A stretch of DNA of 64,000 nucleotides from Entomohabitans teleogrylli (GCF_001484765.1 NZ_KQ947377.1:186001-250000), one strand, 5' to 3'. Counted from the stretch's first letter, positions 55,957 through 64,000 are shown. Program-made: numbers and translations. The notes: generated by a model not told the origin, from the letters alone.

Positions 55957-57708
55957 TTACTGCTTGCTCTGCGGCTTGACCGCCAGAGCATCGACAATCA
56001 CCCGGAATAGCTGGGTGTTATCCATATAGCCGTGAATATTTTCCGCTCCCGGACCGCTGGCCTGAATCACCATATCGTCCACCGCGTGCACCCCGGTATC
56101 CGCAGAGCGCGGCAGGTTGCCTTCGCGGAATACCGCGCCGGGAACTTTTTCATATTCCTTATTGGCGATGTACTGGTCTTTCTCGTTTTTAATCGCCGGC
56201 ACAAATGTCCCGTCCAGTTTCGGGCGGAAGGTTTCGTAGTAGTCCGGGAAGTTATTGAAGAACACCGCCAGCCGTTTCGAGACATTGACGTCATCCGGAT
56301 AGCCGTCTTTATTGGCATCCTGATAATTCGGGTAGCCGGCCTCTTCATAAACGCCGACTTTTTCACGCATATCGCTACCCGGTTTATTGTCATCCACGGT
56401 ACCGATAATCGAAATGCCGTGAGTATGGTCGCCGGTGACGATGATCAGCGTATCGGGATTCTGTTCGGCGAACTTCTGCGCTATCGCCACCGACTGATCG
56501 AGCATGATGGTGTTATAAAACGCCCGCTCCCAGTCCAGCGGATGCGAGGCTTTATCAATCAGCGCCGATTCCACCATCAGGAAGAAACCGTCGTTATTTT
56601 TCGACAGTACATCCAGCGCCGCCTGGGTCATATCCGTGAGATCCGGCTGATTGGGGAATTTTTTAGTGACTTCATTTTTCAGGAAACGCCTGTCCAGTAC
56701 GCCATCCATATTGCCGGTATGGAACAGCCCCAGCAGTTTCGTGGCCTGGGCGGCATTTTGTTTCAGGGTATCGGCGTCGGTTGCCAGGCTATAGCCCGCC
56801 TGCTGGAATTTTTCGACGTAATTGACGTCATCTTTACGCTTCGAGCCCGGAGTGCTTTTCGGCAGGAAATACGCCGAACCACCGCCGAGGATCACCTGCG
56901 GCTGGACGTTGTAAAACATCTCAACGATTTCCGCTTTATCCGCCCGGCGCCGGGTATGGGAGACGACCGCCGCCGGCGTGGCGTCCTCAATCTCCGCATC
57001 GCTGACCACGCCAACAGACATTGATGTGGCGCGGCTGAGCAACTCCCCCAGCGTCTCCTGCTTCGGGTGCTCCAGAGAGTTCTTACTACGGCTGACGTAC
57101 ACCCCCAGCGCATTGACACCGGATTTATGGCCGGTCATATAGGCGCTCATGGTGTTGGCGCTGTCCGCAGCGATCGAGTCGGTACTGGAAGTGCCGGCAA
57201 ACGCCATATACTGCAGGTTGTCTATCGCCAGTCGACCATCCGCTTTCCCTTCGGTGATACCTTTCGACAGAATACGCGCCCCGGTGCGATGGGCCACAGA
57301 AAGCCCGTCGCCAATAAACAAAATTACGTTTTTCGCTTTGCGGGATTGCGGCGTCTGGTACACATCCCAGGTCACGCTGGCGGTTTTACCTTTCGCCGCG
57401 GCGGTGACAACATATTTTCCGGCATCCGCCAGGCTGACATCACGCAGCCAGACGGCGGAGGCATTCTCACCGTCTTCGCGCTCGATAAAGGTCGCCTGCT
57501 TGCCTAATACCTGCTGATAATCCTGATCGTTAATGCGAATAGTAATGTCTTCCGGCTTAACGACTTCGTCAAATTCCACTTTAAAATCGAATTTTCCGCC
57601 CGCCAGCATGGTCGCGCGATCGATAGGATAAATAGTCTGGGCGTATAGTGTCGCGGGAAGCGCAGCGGCAAATAATACCGGCAGTAACCAGCCGTGTTTT
57701 AATTTCAT
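55957..57708 (-). CDS. PhoA-family alkaline phosphatase with N-terminal extra domain
   Basis: 583 residues from the ATG at 57708, much longer than E. coli PhoA (471). Signal peptide 1-23 (ATLYAQ). Residues 24-120 form a beta-rich extra domain. The catalytic part has D134 (FIGDGLS), nucleophile S183 (ADSANT), and E380/D385/H389 (VESALIDKASH) and D427/H428 (GDHTHG), matching the zinc and magnesium ligands of PhoA; H541 is the probable last zinc ligand. D464-A-N-K-D-G-Y-P-D472 is an EF-hand-like calcium loop. First gene of a four-gene operon; a Pho-box-like site lies upstream. Confidence 0.9.
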   Translation of the reverse strand: MKLKHGWLLPVLFAAALPATLYAQTIYPIDRATMLAGGKFDFKVEFDEVVKPEDITIRINDQDYQQVLGKQATFIEREDGENASAVWLRDVSLADAGKYVVTAAAKGKTASVTWDVYQTPQSRKAKNVILFIGDGLSVAHRTGARILSKGITEGKADGRLAIDNLQYMAFAGTSSTDSIAADSANTMSAYMTGHKSGVNALGVYVSRSKNSLEHPKQETLGELLSRATSMSVGVVSDAEIEDATPAAVVSHTRRRADKAEIVEMFYNVQPQVILGGGSAYFLPKSTPGSKRKDDVNYVEKFQQAGYSLATDADTLKQNAAQATKLLGLFHTGNMDGVLDRRFLKNEVTKKFPNQPDLTDMTQAALDVLSKNNDGFFLMVESALIDKASHPLDWERAFYNTIMLDQSVAIAQKFAEQNPDTLIIVTGDHTHGISIIGTVDDNKPGSDMREKVGVYEEAGYPNYQDANKDGYPDDVNVSKRLAVFFNNFPDYYETFRPKLDGTFVPAIKNEKDQYIANKEYEKVPGAVFREGNLPRSADTGVHAVDDMVIQASGPGAENIHGYMDNTQLFRVIVDALAVKPQSKQ

Positions 57709-57756
57709 TGTGATGTCCCTTGAGGTAGAAAATAACGTCAATGTAACGACGCTTTT

Positions 57757-57773
57757 TTTCAGTTTTATGACGT
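57757..57773 (-). promoter_or_regulatory. Pho-box-like sequence before the alkaline phosphatase
   Basis: On the minus strand ACGTCATAAAACTGAAA resembles the PhoB box CTGTCATAAAACTGTCA; the inner 12 bases GTCATAAAACTG fit exactly. It is about 50 bases before the start codon. Phosphate-starvation control is therefore plausible. Confidence 0.55.
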
Positions 57774-57852
57774 GAACAACACGCCGGGGGATCATCAGGG
57801 AGACGGCCCTTGCTGTATAAAGCGCGAGCAGCGGATAACGGGCGGGGGAAGG

Positions 57853-57874
57853 CCCCTCCCCACAGGGGAAGGGG
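57853..57874 (-). terminator. Hairpin downstream of yiaF
   Basis: CCCCTCCCC and GGGGAAGGGG form a GC-rich stem with one bulged or mismatched base, placed 13 bases past the yiaF stop. No T-run follows on the minus strand. Confidence 0.45.
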
Positions 57875-57886
57875 AGGGAGAAAAAC

Positions 57887-58597
57887 TTACTGCATGGCTT
57901 TTGTCGCGGCGCTCCAGGCCTGGTTAAACGCCTGCTGCTGGGAAGGCAGCGGCCCTATCAGGCTATTGTACTGGCTGGCCTGCTGGGAGGTTGGGAACTG
58001 AATACCATTGGCCACAAATCCCACCTGGGCGCCCTGCTGCTGAATGAAATCCCCTACCTGCACCAGTTGGCCGGTCAGGGTCTGGGCGGCCGGGATCAGC
58101 GGTTCCATCGCCGCCGCCGGCTGTACCACCACCTTCTGATACACCTGGTCGTACACCGCTTTCAGTTCATCATTCTGCTTCAGGGTGGCGCGGGCGCTGT
58201 CGGCCTGCATTTTCGCATTCTGAATCTGCTGGCTCAGTACGCCAAGGGCGCCGTTCGCCTGGGACAGCGGTTCGCGCTGAGTCACATAATCCTGCGGAAC
58301 GCGGATGCTGTTGACGCTGTCCACCACCGGTTTTAAGCCGGAATCCACCGCCTGATTAATCTGCTGAGAATAACCATAAAGAATCGCATAATCAGAGACA
58401 AATGGACCAAACTGCTTTTTCTGATCGGTGGTCAGGGTCGGCAGACGTTCACCGCTGCGCATCACCGTATTTTGCAGAAAATCAATAAACGCCTTGCGCT
58501 GATCGCCTTCTTTATCAAAACACCCGCTTAAACTCACCACCATCAGAATCGCCGCAAGCGGCGCAAACCAGCGAGAGCAGGACTTACCTGTCGCCAT
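57887..58597 (-). CDS. yiaF: DUF3053 lipoprotein YiaF
   Basis: 236 residues from the ATG at 58597, which has AGGAG eight bases ahead; the frame extends 13 codons further without support. Lipobox VSLSGC. The rest is a helical, glutamine-rich periplasmic domain (RKAFIDFLQNTVMRSGERLP, LTGQLVQVGDFIQQQGAQ). E. coli YiaF has unknown function and also lies next to yiaG. Divergent from yiaG. Confidence 0.92.
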   Translation of the reverse strand: MATGKSCSRWFAPLAAILMVVSLSGCFDKEGDQRKAFIDFLQNTVMRSGERLPTLTTDQKKQFGPFVSDYAILYGYSQQINQAVDSGLKPVVDSVNSIRVPQDYVTQREPLSQANGALGVLSQQIQNAKMQADSARATLKQNDELKAVYDQVYQKVVVQPAAAMEPLIPAAQTLTGQLVQVGDFIQQQGAQVGFVANGIQFPTSQQASQYNSLIGPLPSQQQAFNQAWSAATKAMQ

Positions 58598-58974
58598 TTT
58601 TCTACTCCTGTTACCAATATAAGCGCACCGCGGCACTCAGGTGCCGTCATTGCTGCTAAGAATAGTCTAACCTGTTGTCGCAGGATACCCTTTCCGGCCA
58701 ATCTCTGCGCCTTTTTGTCGCGTTCTACCCCACGCTGCCCCTGCGCCAGCCCGATGATCGCCCTGCTCATACACAAGTAGTCTGGCGGCCAACATGCCGT
58801 GAACCACAGGTATACCCACAGCGAAGCGGGGGATTTACAAAAACTTGCACACTATGGAATCAAACGGTTAGCCCCGGGCAACGGCAATACAGCCACTTTA
58901 CGCCATCCCCATACCAGGATTAAGACTATTCTTTATTGACGTTTAAAGAGCGAATAAAAAATAAGGAGTTCTCG

Positions 58975-59259
58975 ATGCAAGAAGACCCGATAAATGAGCT
59001 ATTTTGCAGCCTGGAACAGATCGTTTTACAGCAGACGCCCGCCGCCACGCTGGCGCAGGACATGAATGTGTTTACGGAATTCGAAGCCCTGAGCGAAGCG
59101 TCGGGTCTGCACGGCGATGAGCTGGCCAGCGCGATGGGCGTCACGGTTGCTACCCTGGAAGAGTGGCGCTGTCGGCGCGTAAAACCCTCCGCCACTGAAA
59201 TACGCCTGATGCGCCTGATTCACGCCAACACGCTGCTCAGTAAACAGCTGTATGGCTAG
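58975..59259 (+). CDS. yiaG: HTH-type regulator YiaG
   Basis: 94 residues from the ATG at 58975 with AAGGAG ahead of it. The C-terminal half is a HigA/XRE-like helix-turn-helix (LHGDELASAMGVTVATLEEW, residues about 44-63). E. coli YiaG has similar length and place. In K-12 cspA follows; here the next gene is bax. Confidence 0.88.
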   Translation: MQEDPINELFCSLEQIVLQQTPAATLAQDMNVFTEFEALSEASGLHGDELASAMGVTVATLEEWRCRRVKPSATEIRLMRLIHANTLLSKQLYG

Positions 59260-59284
59260 ACGGCATACTCTCTGCCGCACAGAA

Positions 59285-59312
59285 AAGGCCCCGTCGTTGC
59301 GAACAGGGCCTT
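59285..59312 (+). repeat. GC-hairpin direct repeat, copy 1 (yiaG terminator)
   Basis: A 28-nt unit with stem AAGGCCC / GGGCCTT and a 14-nt loop, 25 bases past the yiaG stop. Identical to the unit at 59456-59483 except for base 59305 (A instead of G), which weakens the stem. Confidence 0.75.
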
Positions 59313-59330
59313 AGAGATGGGTGACCAACT

Positions 59331-59447
59331 TTATTTCATTGCCGGACGTACAGATATCACCAGCACAACAACAAGGAAAATCAATGCATTGATTTTCGGC
59401 TGATAACCACAAAGGAGGAAAAACCACGTTTTTTGCTCCTTTGTCAA
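59331..59447 (-). CDS. Possible 38-residue hydrophobic peptide, TTG start
   Basis: An open frame LTKEQKTWFFLLCGYQ then PKINALIFLVVVLVISVR and a short PAMK end. It is one membrane helix with a charged N-terminus, like a type I toxin or small membrane protein, and is bracketed by two direct repeats of a terminator-like hairpin. The only start is TTG at 59447 without a clear ribosome site before it. A frame this short can arise by chance. I know no family for it. Confidence 0.3.
   Translation of the reverse strand: MTKEQKTWFFLLCGYQPKINALIFLVVVLVISVRPAMK
59409..59444. repeat. Imperfect 36-bp palindrome
   Basis: ACAAAGGAG and CTCCTTTGT pair perfectly at the ends, and AAAAAC/GTTTTT extends most of the way inward. 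It lies between the two GC-hairpin repeats and overlaps the start of the small frame. It would form a strong RNA hairpin in either direction. Confidence 0.7.
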
Positions 59448-59455
59448 CCGTCTGA

Positions 59456-59483
59456 AAGGCCCCGTCGTTGCGAACGGGGCCTT
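59456..59483. repeat. GC-hairpin direct repeat, copy 2
   Basis: Perfect 10-bp stem AAGGCCCCGT / ACGGGGCCTT with an 8-nt loop, followed by TAGTGTTTTG on the plus strand. It lies just past the bax stop (26 bases), so it can act as the bax terminator on the minus strand as well. Confidence 0.75.
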
Positions 59484-59509
59484 AGTGTTTTGATGGCGCC
59501 GGCGATTGG

Positions 59510-60409
59510 TTACAGGCTGGCGGCCATCAGACCCTGATTGCTTTGATACATCGCAAACAGGAAGTTGTTATAGCGACTGCCCTGCGTCGAATAGCCCTTC
59601 AGCTTATGAATCATGTTCGCCGCCGTCAGCTCTTCGTCCGCTTTGCGCAATTGAGCGCGTGACTTACGGAACGATGAATAGGCCGGATGCGTATTCAGGT
59701 TGCGCACATAAGCGCTGACCGACTCACTGACCGATTCAAAGTGCGAATAGCCTTTCACCTTCCCCGGCTCGCTGTTGCAGTGGCTTTTCGCACACTTCAT
59801 GCCGAACAGGTTATTGTTGCTGCGCGCCAGTTTCGATGTTCCCCAGCCGCTTTCCGCTGCCGCCATGGTCGCCACCATGTTGGTGGGAATGATATCCACC
59901 CGCTCCAGCAGCGAATTCCACGGAATACGCGCGGTATTACCGTTCCATGACACTTTGTAGCGGCTGGCGATATCTTTCAGGCGCGTGCGCTCGGACGGCG
60001 ACCAGCGGTTCTCATACTGTTTGGCAATCAACCAGTTACGATCGGCTGTAATGGCAGCATTCTGGCGCGAGATATATGGCATGACTGTCCGGAGAAACGC
60101 TTTTTTTCTTGGTGTTCCGGAAGGGTATTTTCGCAAATCAGGAAGTGAACCGCTTGCACTATTGCGAGAATACTCTTGTTTACTGCTTGCCAGAGACTGA
60201 CCCTTTTGACTGACGGAAGCCGTCTTTGTCTTTGGTGTGGCCTTTTTCGTCTTTGCTGTTTTCGTCGCTGTCGATTTTTTTTGCGTTACGTGGGCTTTGT
60301 GACTCGTCTTCTGGGTTTCGTGCTTATTGGCCAGCACCTCACCGGAAAATCCCAGCGCGAGTAACATGAGTATCGTAGCCCCGAATCGTCGTTTCGGAAT
60401 CGATATCAT
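59510..60409 (-). CDS. bax: Bax protein, glucosaminidase-like
   Basis: 299 residues from the ATG at 60409 (GGAG eight bases ahead). Signal peptide ends near GEVLA-N, followed by a Lys/Thr-rich linker of about 80 residues and a FlgJ/LytG-like peptidoglycan hydrolase domain: VATMAAAESGWGTSKLARSN holds the catalytic Glu, NNLFGMKC follows. Adjacent and divergent to malS, as in E. coli. Natural substrate unproven. Confidence 0.92.
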   Translation of the reverse strand: MISIPKRRFGATILMLLALGFSGEVLANKHETQKTSHKAHVTQKKSTATKTAKTKKATPKTKTASVSQKGQSLASSKQEYSRNSASGSLPDLRKYPSGTPRKKAFLRTVMPYISRQNAAITADRNWLIAKQYENRWSPSERTRLKDIASRYKVSWNGNTARIPWNSLLERVDIIPTNMVATMAAAESGWGTSKLARSNNNLFGMKCAKSHCNSEPGKVKGYSHFESVSESVSAYVRNLNTHPAYSSFRKSRAQLRKADEELTAANMIHKLKGYSTQGSRYNNFLFAMYQSNQGLMAASL

Positions 60410-60709
60410 TATGTCTCCTGGTCGGATCTCTACGTTCCAACACCTTATTTTCATCCAAAATTTGAGAGCGGAATCTCAAATCTTACCAAAAATAGCACTC
60501 AAGAGCAGTAAAGAAATAATCCAAATCTGAAATATTGTCACGCATGTTTTTCTTATCTCCGGGGAAAATAGCGTGAATTTCGCGACTTAGCGTATAAATA
60601 CAGAGGATTAGCTCAGCCTGGCAGCTCCTCCCCTGTTCCGCCCGGATATGGATGAGCCTGACGCCGTACAAACCTGTCAGACTGAATAAAAAAAACACAG
60701 GACATCACC
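60410..60709. promoter_or_regulatory. Divergent promoter region bax / malS
   Basis: 300 bases, AT-rich in the first half. It contains a MalT-box-like element near the malS side; nothing else was recognised. Confidence 0.5.
60624..60633 (-). promoter_or_regulatory. MalT-box-like sequence before malS
   Basis: On the minus strand GGGGAGGAGC fits the MalT consensus GGGGA(T/G)GAGG at 9 of 10 bases, 77 bases before the malS ATG. A weaker match (ATGGATGAGC) is at 60648-60657. E. coli malS is MalT-dependent. Confidence 0.55.
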
Positions 60710-62752
60710 ATGAAAACGCTGACCCTTCCTCTGCTGTTACTGCCTGTACTACCTGCCGCCGCGCTGGCGGACTGGTCCGCGCCCGGTTTCCCGGCGTTCA
60801 GCGCCGACAACCCCGGCGTCTTTATCAGTCACGCGAACCTGGCGAAAGGTACGCTTCCTTTAACGTTAAATTTTGACCAACAGTGCTGGCAGCCGGAAAA
60901 CGCCATTAAACTCAATCAGATGCTCTCCCTGAAACCCTGCGACGGTACGCCGCCCTCGTGGCGCCTGTTCCGGGACGGCAACTACCAGTTGCGCATCGAC
61001 ACCCGCTCCGGCACGCCAACGCTGACCATCGCGCTGCAACAACAACAGGACTCGCAGACGGTATCCCGGGCATTTCAGTGCCCGGTATGGGACGGCAAAG
61101 CGTTGACGGTGGCGGTGGGCGCCAGCTTCCCGGAAGGCAGCCAGGTACGGGATTTCTACAGCGGCGCGCTGGCGACGGTGAAAGACGGCAATGTCACCCT
61201 GACCCCGGCCCCGGGAAGCAATGGCCTGCTACTGCTGGAAGCGGCCAGCAGCGCGACCCGGGCGCCGTTCAACTGGCACAACGCCACGGTCTACTTCGTG
61301 CTAACTGACCGTTTCGCCAACGGCAACCCGGACAATGATCACAGTTACGGACGCCAGAAAGACGGTATGGAAGAGATTGGAACCTTTCACGGCGGCGATC
61401 TGGCCGGTCTGACCGAAAAGCTCGATTATCTGCAACAGTTGGGCGTTAACGCCCTGTGGATCAGCTCGCCCCTCGAGCAGATCCACGGCTGGGTGGGGGG
61501 CGGCACCAAAGGGGACTTCCCGCACTACGCTTATCACGGCTACTACACCCAGGACTGGACCACCCTGGACGCCAACATGGGCAGTGAAGAAGACCTGCGT
61601 AAACTGGTGGATGAAGCTCACCGGCGCGGCATCCGGGTACTCTTCGATGTGGTGATGAACCATACCGGCTACGCCACGCTGGCGGATATGCAGCAATTTC
61701 AGTTCGGCGCCCTGTACCTGAAAGGGGACGAACTGCGTAAAACCCTCGGCAAAACCTGGAGCGACTGGCGCCCGGGGCCGGGTCAAAGCTGGCACAGCTT
61801 CAACGATTACATTAACTTCAGCGACAAAGCCGCCTGGGAAAAGTGGTGGGGTAAAAACTGGGTGCGTACTGATATTGGCGACTACGACAGCCCCGGCTAT
61901 GACGACCTCACCATGTCGCTGTCGTTCCTGCCGGATATCAAAACCGAATCCACCACCCCTTCCGGGCTGCCGCATTTCTATGCCCATAAGCCAGACAGCC
62001 AGGCCAGGGAAATCCCCGGCTACACGCCACGCGACTACCTTACCCACTGGCTGAGCCGCTGGGTGCGCGATTTCGGTATTGACGGCTTCCGGGTTGATAC
62101 CGCCAAACACGTCGAACTGGACGCCTGGCAGCAGTTAAAAACCCAGGCCAGCGCAGCGCTGGCGGAGTGGAAATCGCAACATCCCGACAAAAAACTGGAT
62201 GACGCGCCGTTCTGGATGACTGGCGAGGCCTGGGGCCACGGAGTGATGCAAAGCAGCTATTACCAGCACGGCTTCGATGCGATGATCAACTTCGACTACC
62301 AGGACCAGGCGTCCGGCGCCAAAGATTGCCTGGCGGCGATGGGCGCCACCTGGCAGCAGATGGCCGATAAACTGCAGGATTTCAACGTACTGAGCTATCT
62401 TTCCTCCCACGATACCCGCCTGTTTCGCGAGGGCGGGCCGCGCGCCGCGGAGCTTCTGCTGCTGGCGCCGGGGGCGGTGCAAATCTACTACGGCGATGAA
62501 ACCGAGCGTCCCCTCGGCCCTGGCGGCTCCGATCCGCTGCAGGGTACCCGTTCCGACATGAACTGGCAGGATATCGGCGGTAAAAGCGCCGCCACGCTGG
62601 CGCACTGGCAGAAACTGGGAGAGTTCCGCGCCCGCCATCCGGCCATCGGCGCCGGTAAGCAGCAGACGCTGACCCTCAGCCAGGGCTATGGTTTCAGCCG
62701 CAGCTGGCAAGGGGATAATGTCGTAGTGGTATGGGCCGGTAACCCGCAATAA
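60710..62752 (+). CDS. malS: Periplasmic alpha-amylase MalS
   Basis: GH13 alpha-amylase that hydrolyses maltodextrins in the periplasm. 680 residues (E. coli 676). Signal peptide ends AAALA-D at about residue 20. Catalytic motifs: DVVMNHTGY (region I), GIDGFRVDTAKHVEL with the nucleophilic Asp (II), MTGEAWGHG with the acid Glu (III) and LSSHDTRLF (IV). An N-terminal domain of about 190 residues with paired cysteines precedes the barrel, as in E. coli. Confidence 0.97.
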   Translation: MKTLTLPLLLLPVLPAAALADWSAPGFPAFSADNPGVFISHANLAKGTLPLTLNFDQQCWQPENAIKLNQMLSLKPCDGTPPSWRLFRDGNYQLRIDTRSGTPTLTIALQQQQDSQTVSRAFQCPVWDGKALTVAVGASFPEGSQVRDFYSGALATVKDGNVTLTPAPGSNGLLLLEAASSATRAPFNWHNATVYFVLTDRFANGNPDNDHSYGRQKDGMEEIGTFHGGDLAGLTEKLDYLQQLGVNALWISSPLEQIHGWVGGGTKGDFPHYAYHGYYTQDWTTLDANMGSEEDLRKLVDEAHRRGIRVLFDVVMNHTGYATLADMQQFQFGALYLKGDELRKTLGKTWSDWRPGPGQSWHSFNDYINFSDKAAWEKWWGKNWVRTDIGDYDSPGYDDLTMSLSFLPDIKTESTTPSGLPHFYAHKPDSQAREIPGYTPRDYLTHWLSRWVRDFGIDGFRVDTAKHVELDAWQQLKTQASAALAEWKSQHPDKKLDDAPFWMTGEAWGHGVMQSSYYQHGFDAMINFDYQDQASGAKDCLAAMGATWQQMADKLQDFNVLSYLSSHDTRLFREGGPRAAELLLLAPGAVQIYYGDETERPLGPGGSDPLQGTRSDMNWQDIGGKSAATLAHWQKLGEFRARHPAIGAGKQQTLTLSQGYGFSRSWQGDNVVVVWAGNPQ

Positions 62753-62758
62753 ACGCCA

Positions 62759-62784
62759 GCGGCCGCCGGATAGCTGGCGGCCGC
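62759..62784 (+). terminator. Hairpin after malS
   Basis: A perfect 9-bp stem (GCGGCCGCC / GGCGGCCGC) with an 8-nt loop starts 6 bases past the malS stop. No T-run. Confidence 0.55.
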
Positions 62785-63024
62785 GGCAACCCGCTTATGG
62801 CGCAATCGCCCACGGAAGTCAAAAGCCATCCCGCCACAAATTCAGGGTATTTTTGATGCGCTGGCGGTACGGCTGCGTATGGCAATCACCACAGAATATA
62901 ATCTCAACCGAGAAACATCCTGCCATATAATATTTCAACCACTGTCCCTGTTCCCGGTTTGCACATCGATATATCAGGCGTTATGGTTAGCCTCTTTAAA
63001 AACGCATGAAGCAGATCCACGGTT

Positions 63025-64000
63025 ATGACCTTTTCACTTTTCGGCGATAAATTTACCCGCCATTCCGGCATTACCCGCCTGATGGAGGACCTCAACGACG
63101 GTTTACGCACCCCCGGCGCCATTATGCTGGGCGGCGGTAATCCGGCGCATATTCCGGCAATGGACGAGTACTTCCATCAGCTACTGGCCGACATGCTGTC
63201 CAGCGGTAAACTGACTGACGCGCTATGCAACTACGATGGTCCGCAGGGGAAAAGTGAACTATTAACCGTACTGGCGAAGATGCTGCGCGACACCTTCGGC
63301 TGGGATATCGAGCCGCAGAATATTGCGCTGACCAACGGCAGCCAGAGCGCGTTTTTCTACTTGTTTAACCTGTTCGCCGGACGGCGCAGCGACGGCACGA
63401 CCCGCAAAGTACTGTTTCCGCTGGCGCCGGAATACCTTGGCTACGCCGACGCCGGGCTGGAAGAGGAGCTGTTCGTCTCCACCCGCCCCAATATCGAATT
63501 ATTGCCCGCAGGCCAGTTTAAATACCATGTGGACTTCGAACGCCTGCAGATTGGCGCCGATACCGGCATGATCTGCGTTTCGCGCCCGACTAATCCCACC
63601 GGTAATGTCATCACGGATGACGAGCTGATGCGTCTGGACGAGCTGGCCAACCAGCACGGTATCCCGCTGGTTATCGATAACGCCTACGGCGTGCCGTTCC
63701 CGGGCATCATCTTCAGCGAGGCGCGCCCGCTGTGGAACCCGAATATCGTGTTGTGTATGAGCCTGTCCAAACTCGGCCTGCCGGGCAGCCGCTGCGGGAT
63801 CATTATCGCCAATGAAAAAATTGTCTCCGCCATCAGCAATATGAACGGCATTATCAGCCTGGCGCCCGGCGGCGTCGGCCCGGCAATCGTGTGCGAAATG
63901 ATCAAGCGCCGCGACCTGCTGCGCCTGTCCGAAGAGGTCGTAAAGCCGTTTTACCGCCAGCGGGTGCAGGAGACAATCGCCATTCTCCGTCGTTACCTGC
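63025..64000 (+). CDS. avtA: Valine-pyruvate aminotransferase AvtA, C-terminus cut by window edge
   Basis: PLP-dependent transaminase C making valine and alanine from 2-ketoisovalerate and pyruvate partners. The first 325 residues are present. It begins MTFSLFGDKFTRHSG as in E. coli. PLP-site motifs: TNGSQSAFFYLFNLF, CVSRPTNPTGNVI, VIDNAYGVPFPG and SLSKLGLPGSR with the Schiff-base lysine. The ribosome site is weak (ACGG). The gene runs out of the window in frame. Confidence 0.97.
   Translation, partial: MTFSLFGDKFTRHSGITRLMEDLNDGLRTPGAIMLGGGNPAHIPAMDEYFHQLLADMLSSGKLTDALCNYDGPQGKSELLTVLAKMLRDTFGWDIEPQNIALTNGSQSAFFYLFNLFAGRRSDGTTRKVLFPLAPEYLGYADAGLEEELFVSTRPNIELLPAGQFKYHVDFERLQIGADTGMICVSRPTNPTGNVITDDELMRLDELANQHGIPLVIDNAYGVPFPGIIFSEARPLWNPNIVLCMSLSKLGLPGSRCGIIIANEKIVSAISNMNGIISLAPGGVGPAIVCEMIKRRDLLRLSEEVVKPFYRQRVQETIAILRRYL

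Noticed and set aside
56032-57024. Plus-strand open frame of 330 codons opposite the alkaline phosphatase
   Set aside because: Shadow of a gene whose catalytic residues are all identified on the minus strand.
59285-59483. CRISPR-like pair of repeats
   Set aside because: Only two copies 171 bases apart, each a terminator-type hairpin; no array or cas gene.

Overview
The window is a chromosomal segment of a member of the Enterobacteriaceae. Most of it follows the gene order found near 79-80 min in Escherichia coli K-12: yhjJ-dctA-pdeK-bcsCZBAQR/bcsEFG-dppFDCBA-proK-eptB, then yhjY-tag-yiaC-yiaD-ghrB and yiaF-yiaG-bax-malS-avtA. Protein lengths and motifs match the E. coli orthologues closely, but several accessory blocks are inserted and several E. 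coli genes are missing at this place (bisC; cspA, glyQS and the xyl genes between yiaG and bax). The species cannot be fixed from this window. Both ends are cut: yhjJ lacks its C-terminus and avtA lacks its C-terminus.

Region 1 (1-19.1 kb) holds an inactive-looking M16 peptidase homologue, the C4-dicarboxylate carrier DctA, the c-di-GMP phosphodiesterase PdeK and a complete type II cellulose system. bcsR-Q-A-B-Z-C runs leftward and bcsE-F-G runs rightward from a shared divergent promoter region. BcsQ is intact, unlike in K-12, and BcsG implies phosphoethanolamine-modified cellulose. Region 2 (19.2-20.3 kb) holds two orphan genes: a small lipoprotein and a two-helix membrane protein. Region 3 (20.4-26.3 kb) is the dipeptide transporter dppABCDF with a GcvB-type target in the dppA leader.

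Region 4 (26.8-34.9 kb) lies between dppA and tRNA-Pro (proK) and is the most interesting insert. It has an AllS-like LysR regulator, a biuret-hydrolase-like cysteine hydrolase behind a possibly structured leader, an FdrA/YahF homologue, a YlbE/YahG homologue, a carbamate kinase, a free-standing protein resembling the C-terminal domain of allophanate hydrolase, and an NCS2-type permease. The set suggests uptake of a nitrogen-rich compound, amide hydrolysis, phosphorolytic carbamoyl transfer and ATP recovery from carbamoyl phosphate. This combination may be an undescribed ATP-yielding route for biuret/allophanate or a related ureide.

Region 5 (35-44.6 kb) holds eptB, an Ohr-type peroxidase divergent from a MESH1-like small alarmone hydrolase, an unrecognised gene, and an ascorbate-family PTS (IIA, IIB, IIC) joined to a split transketolase. 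The PTS operon is divergent from a LacI-type regulator; two near-identical operator palindromes and a CRP-like site lie between them. Region 6 (44.6-52.1 kb) holds yhjY, tag, yiaC, yiaD and a 2-ketogluconate-type cluster (PtxS-like repressor, KguE-like, KguT-like, GhrB) with two PtxS-like operators. Region 7 (52.1-57.7 kb) holds an SDR oxidoreductase and a four-gene operon: a 583-residue PhoA-family alkaline phosphatase, a small exported CxxC protein, and an ABC ATPase with an FtsX-type permease carrying a histidine-rich periplasmic loop. A Pho-box-like sequence precedes this operon. Region 8 (57.9-64 kb) holds yiaF, yiaG, a synteny break marked by two direct repeats of a GC-rich hairpin, bax, malS and avtA.
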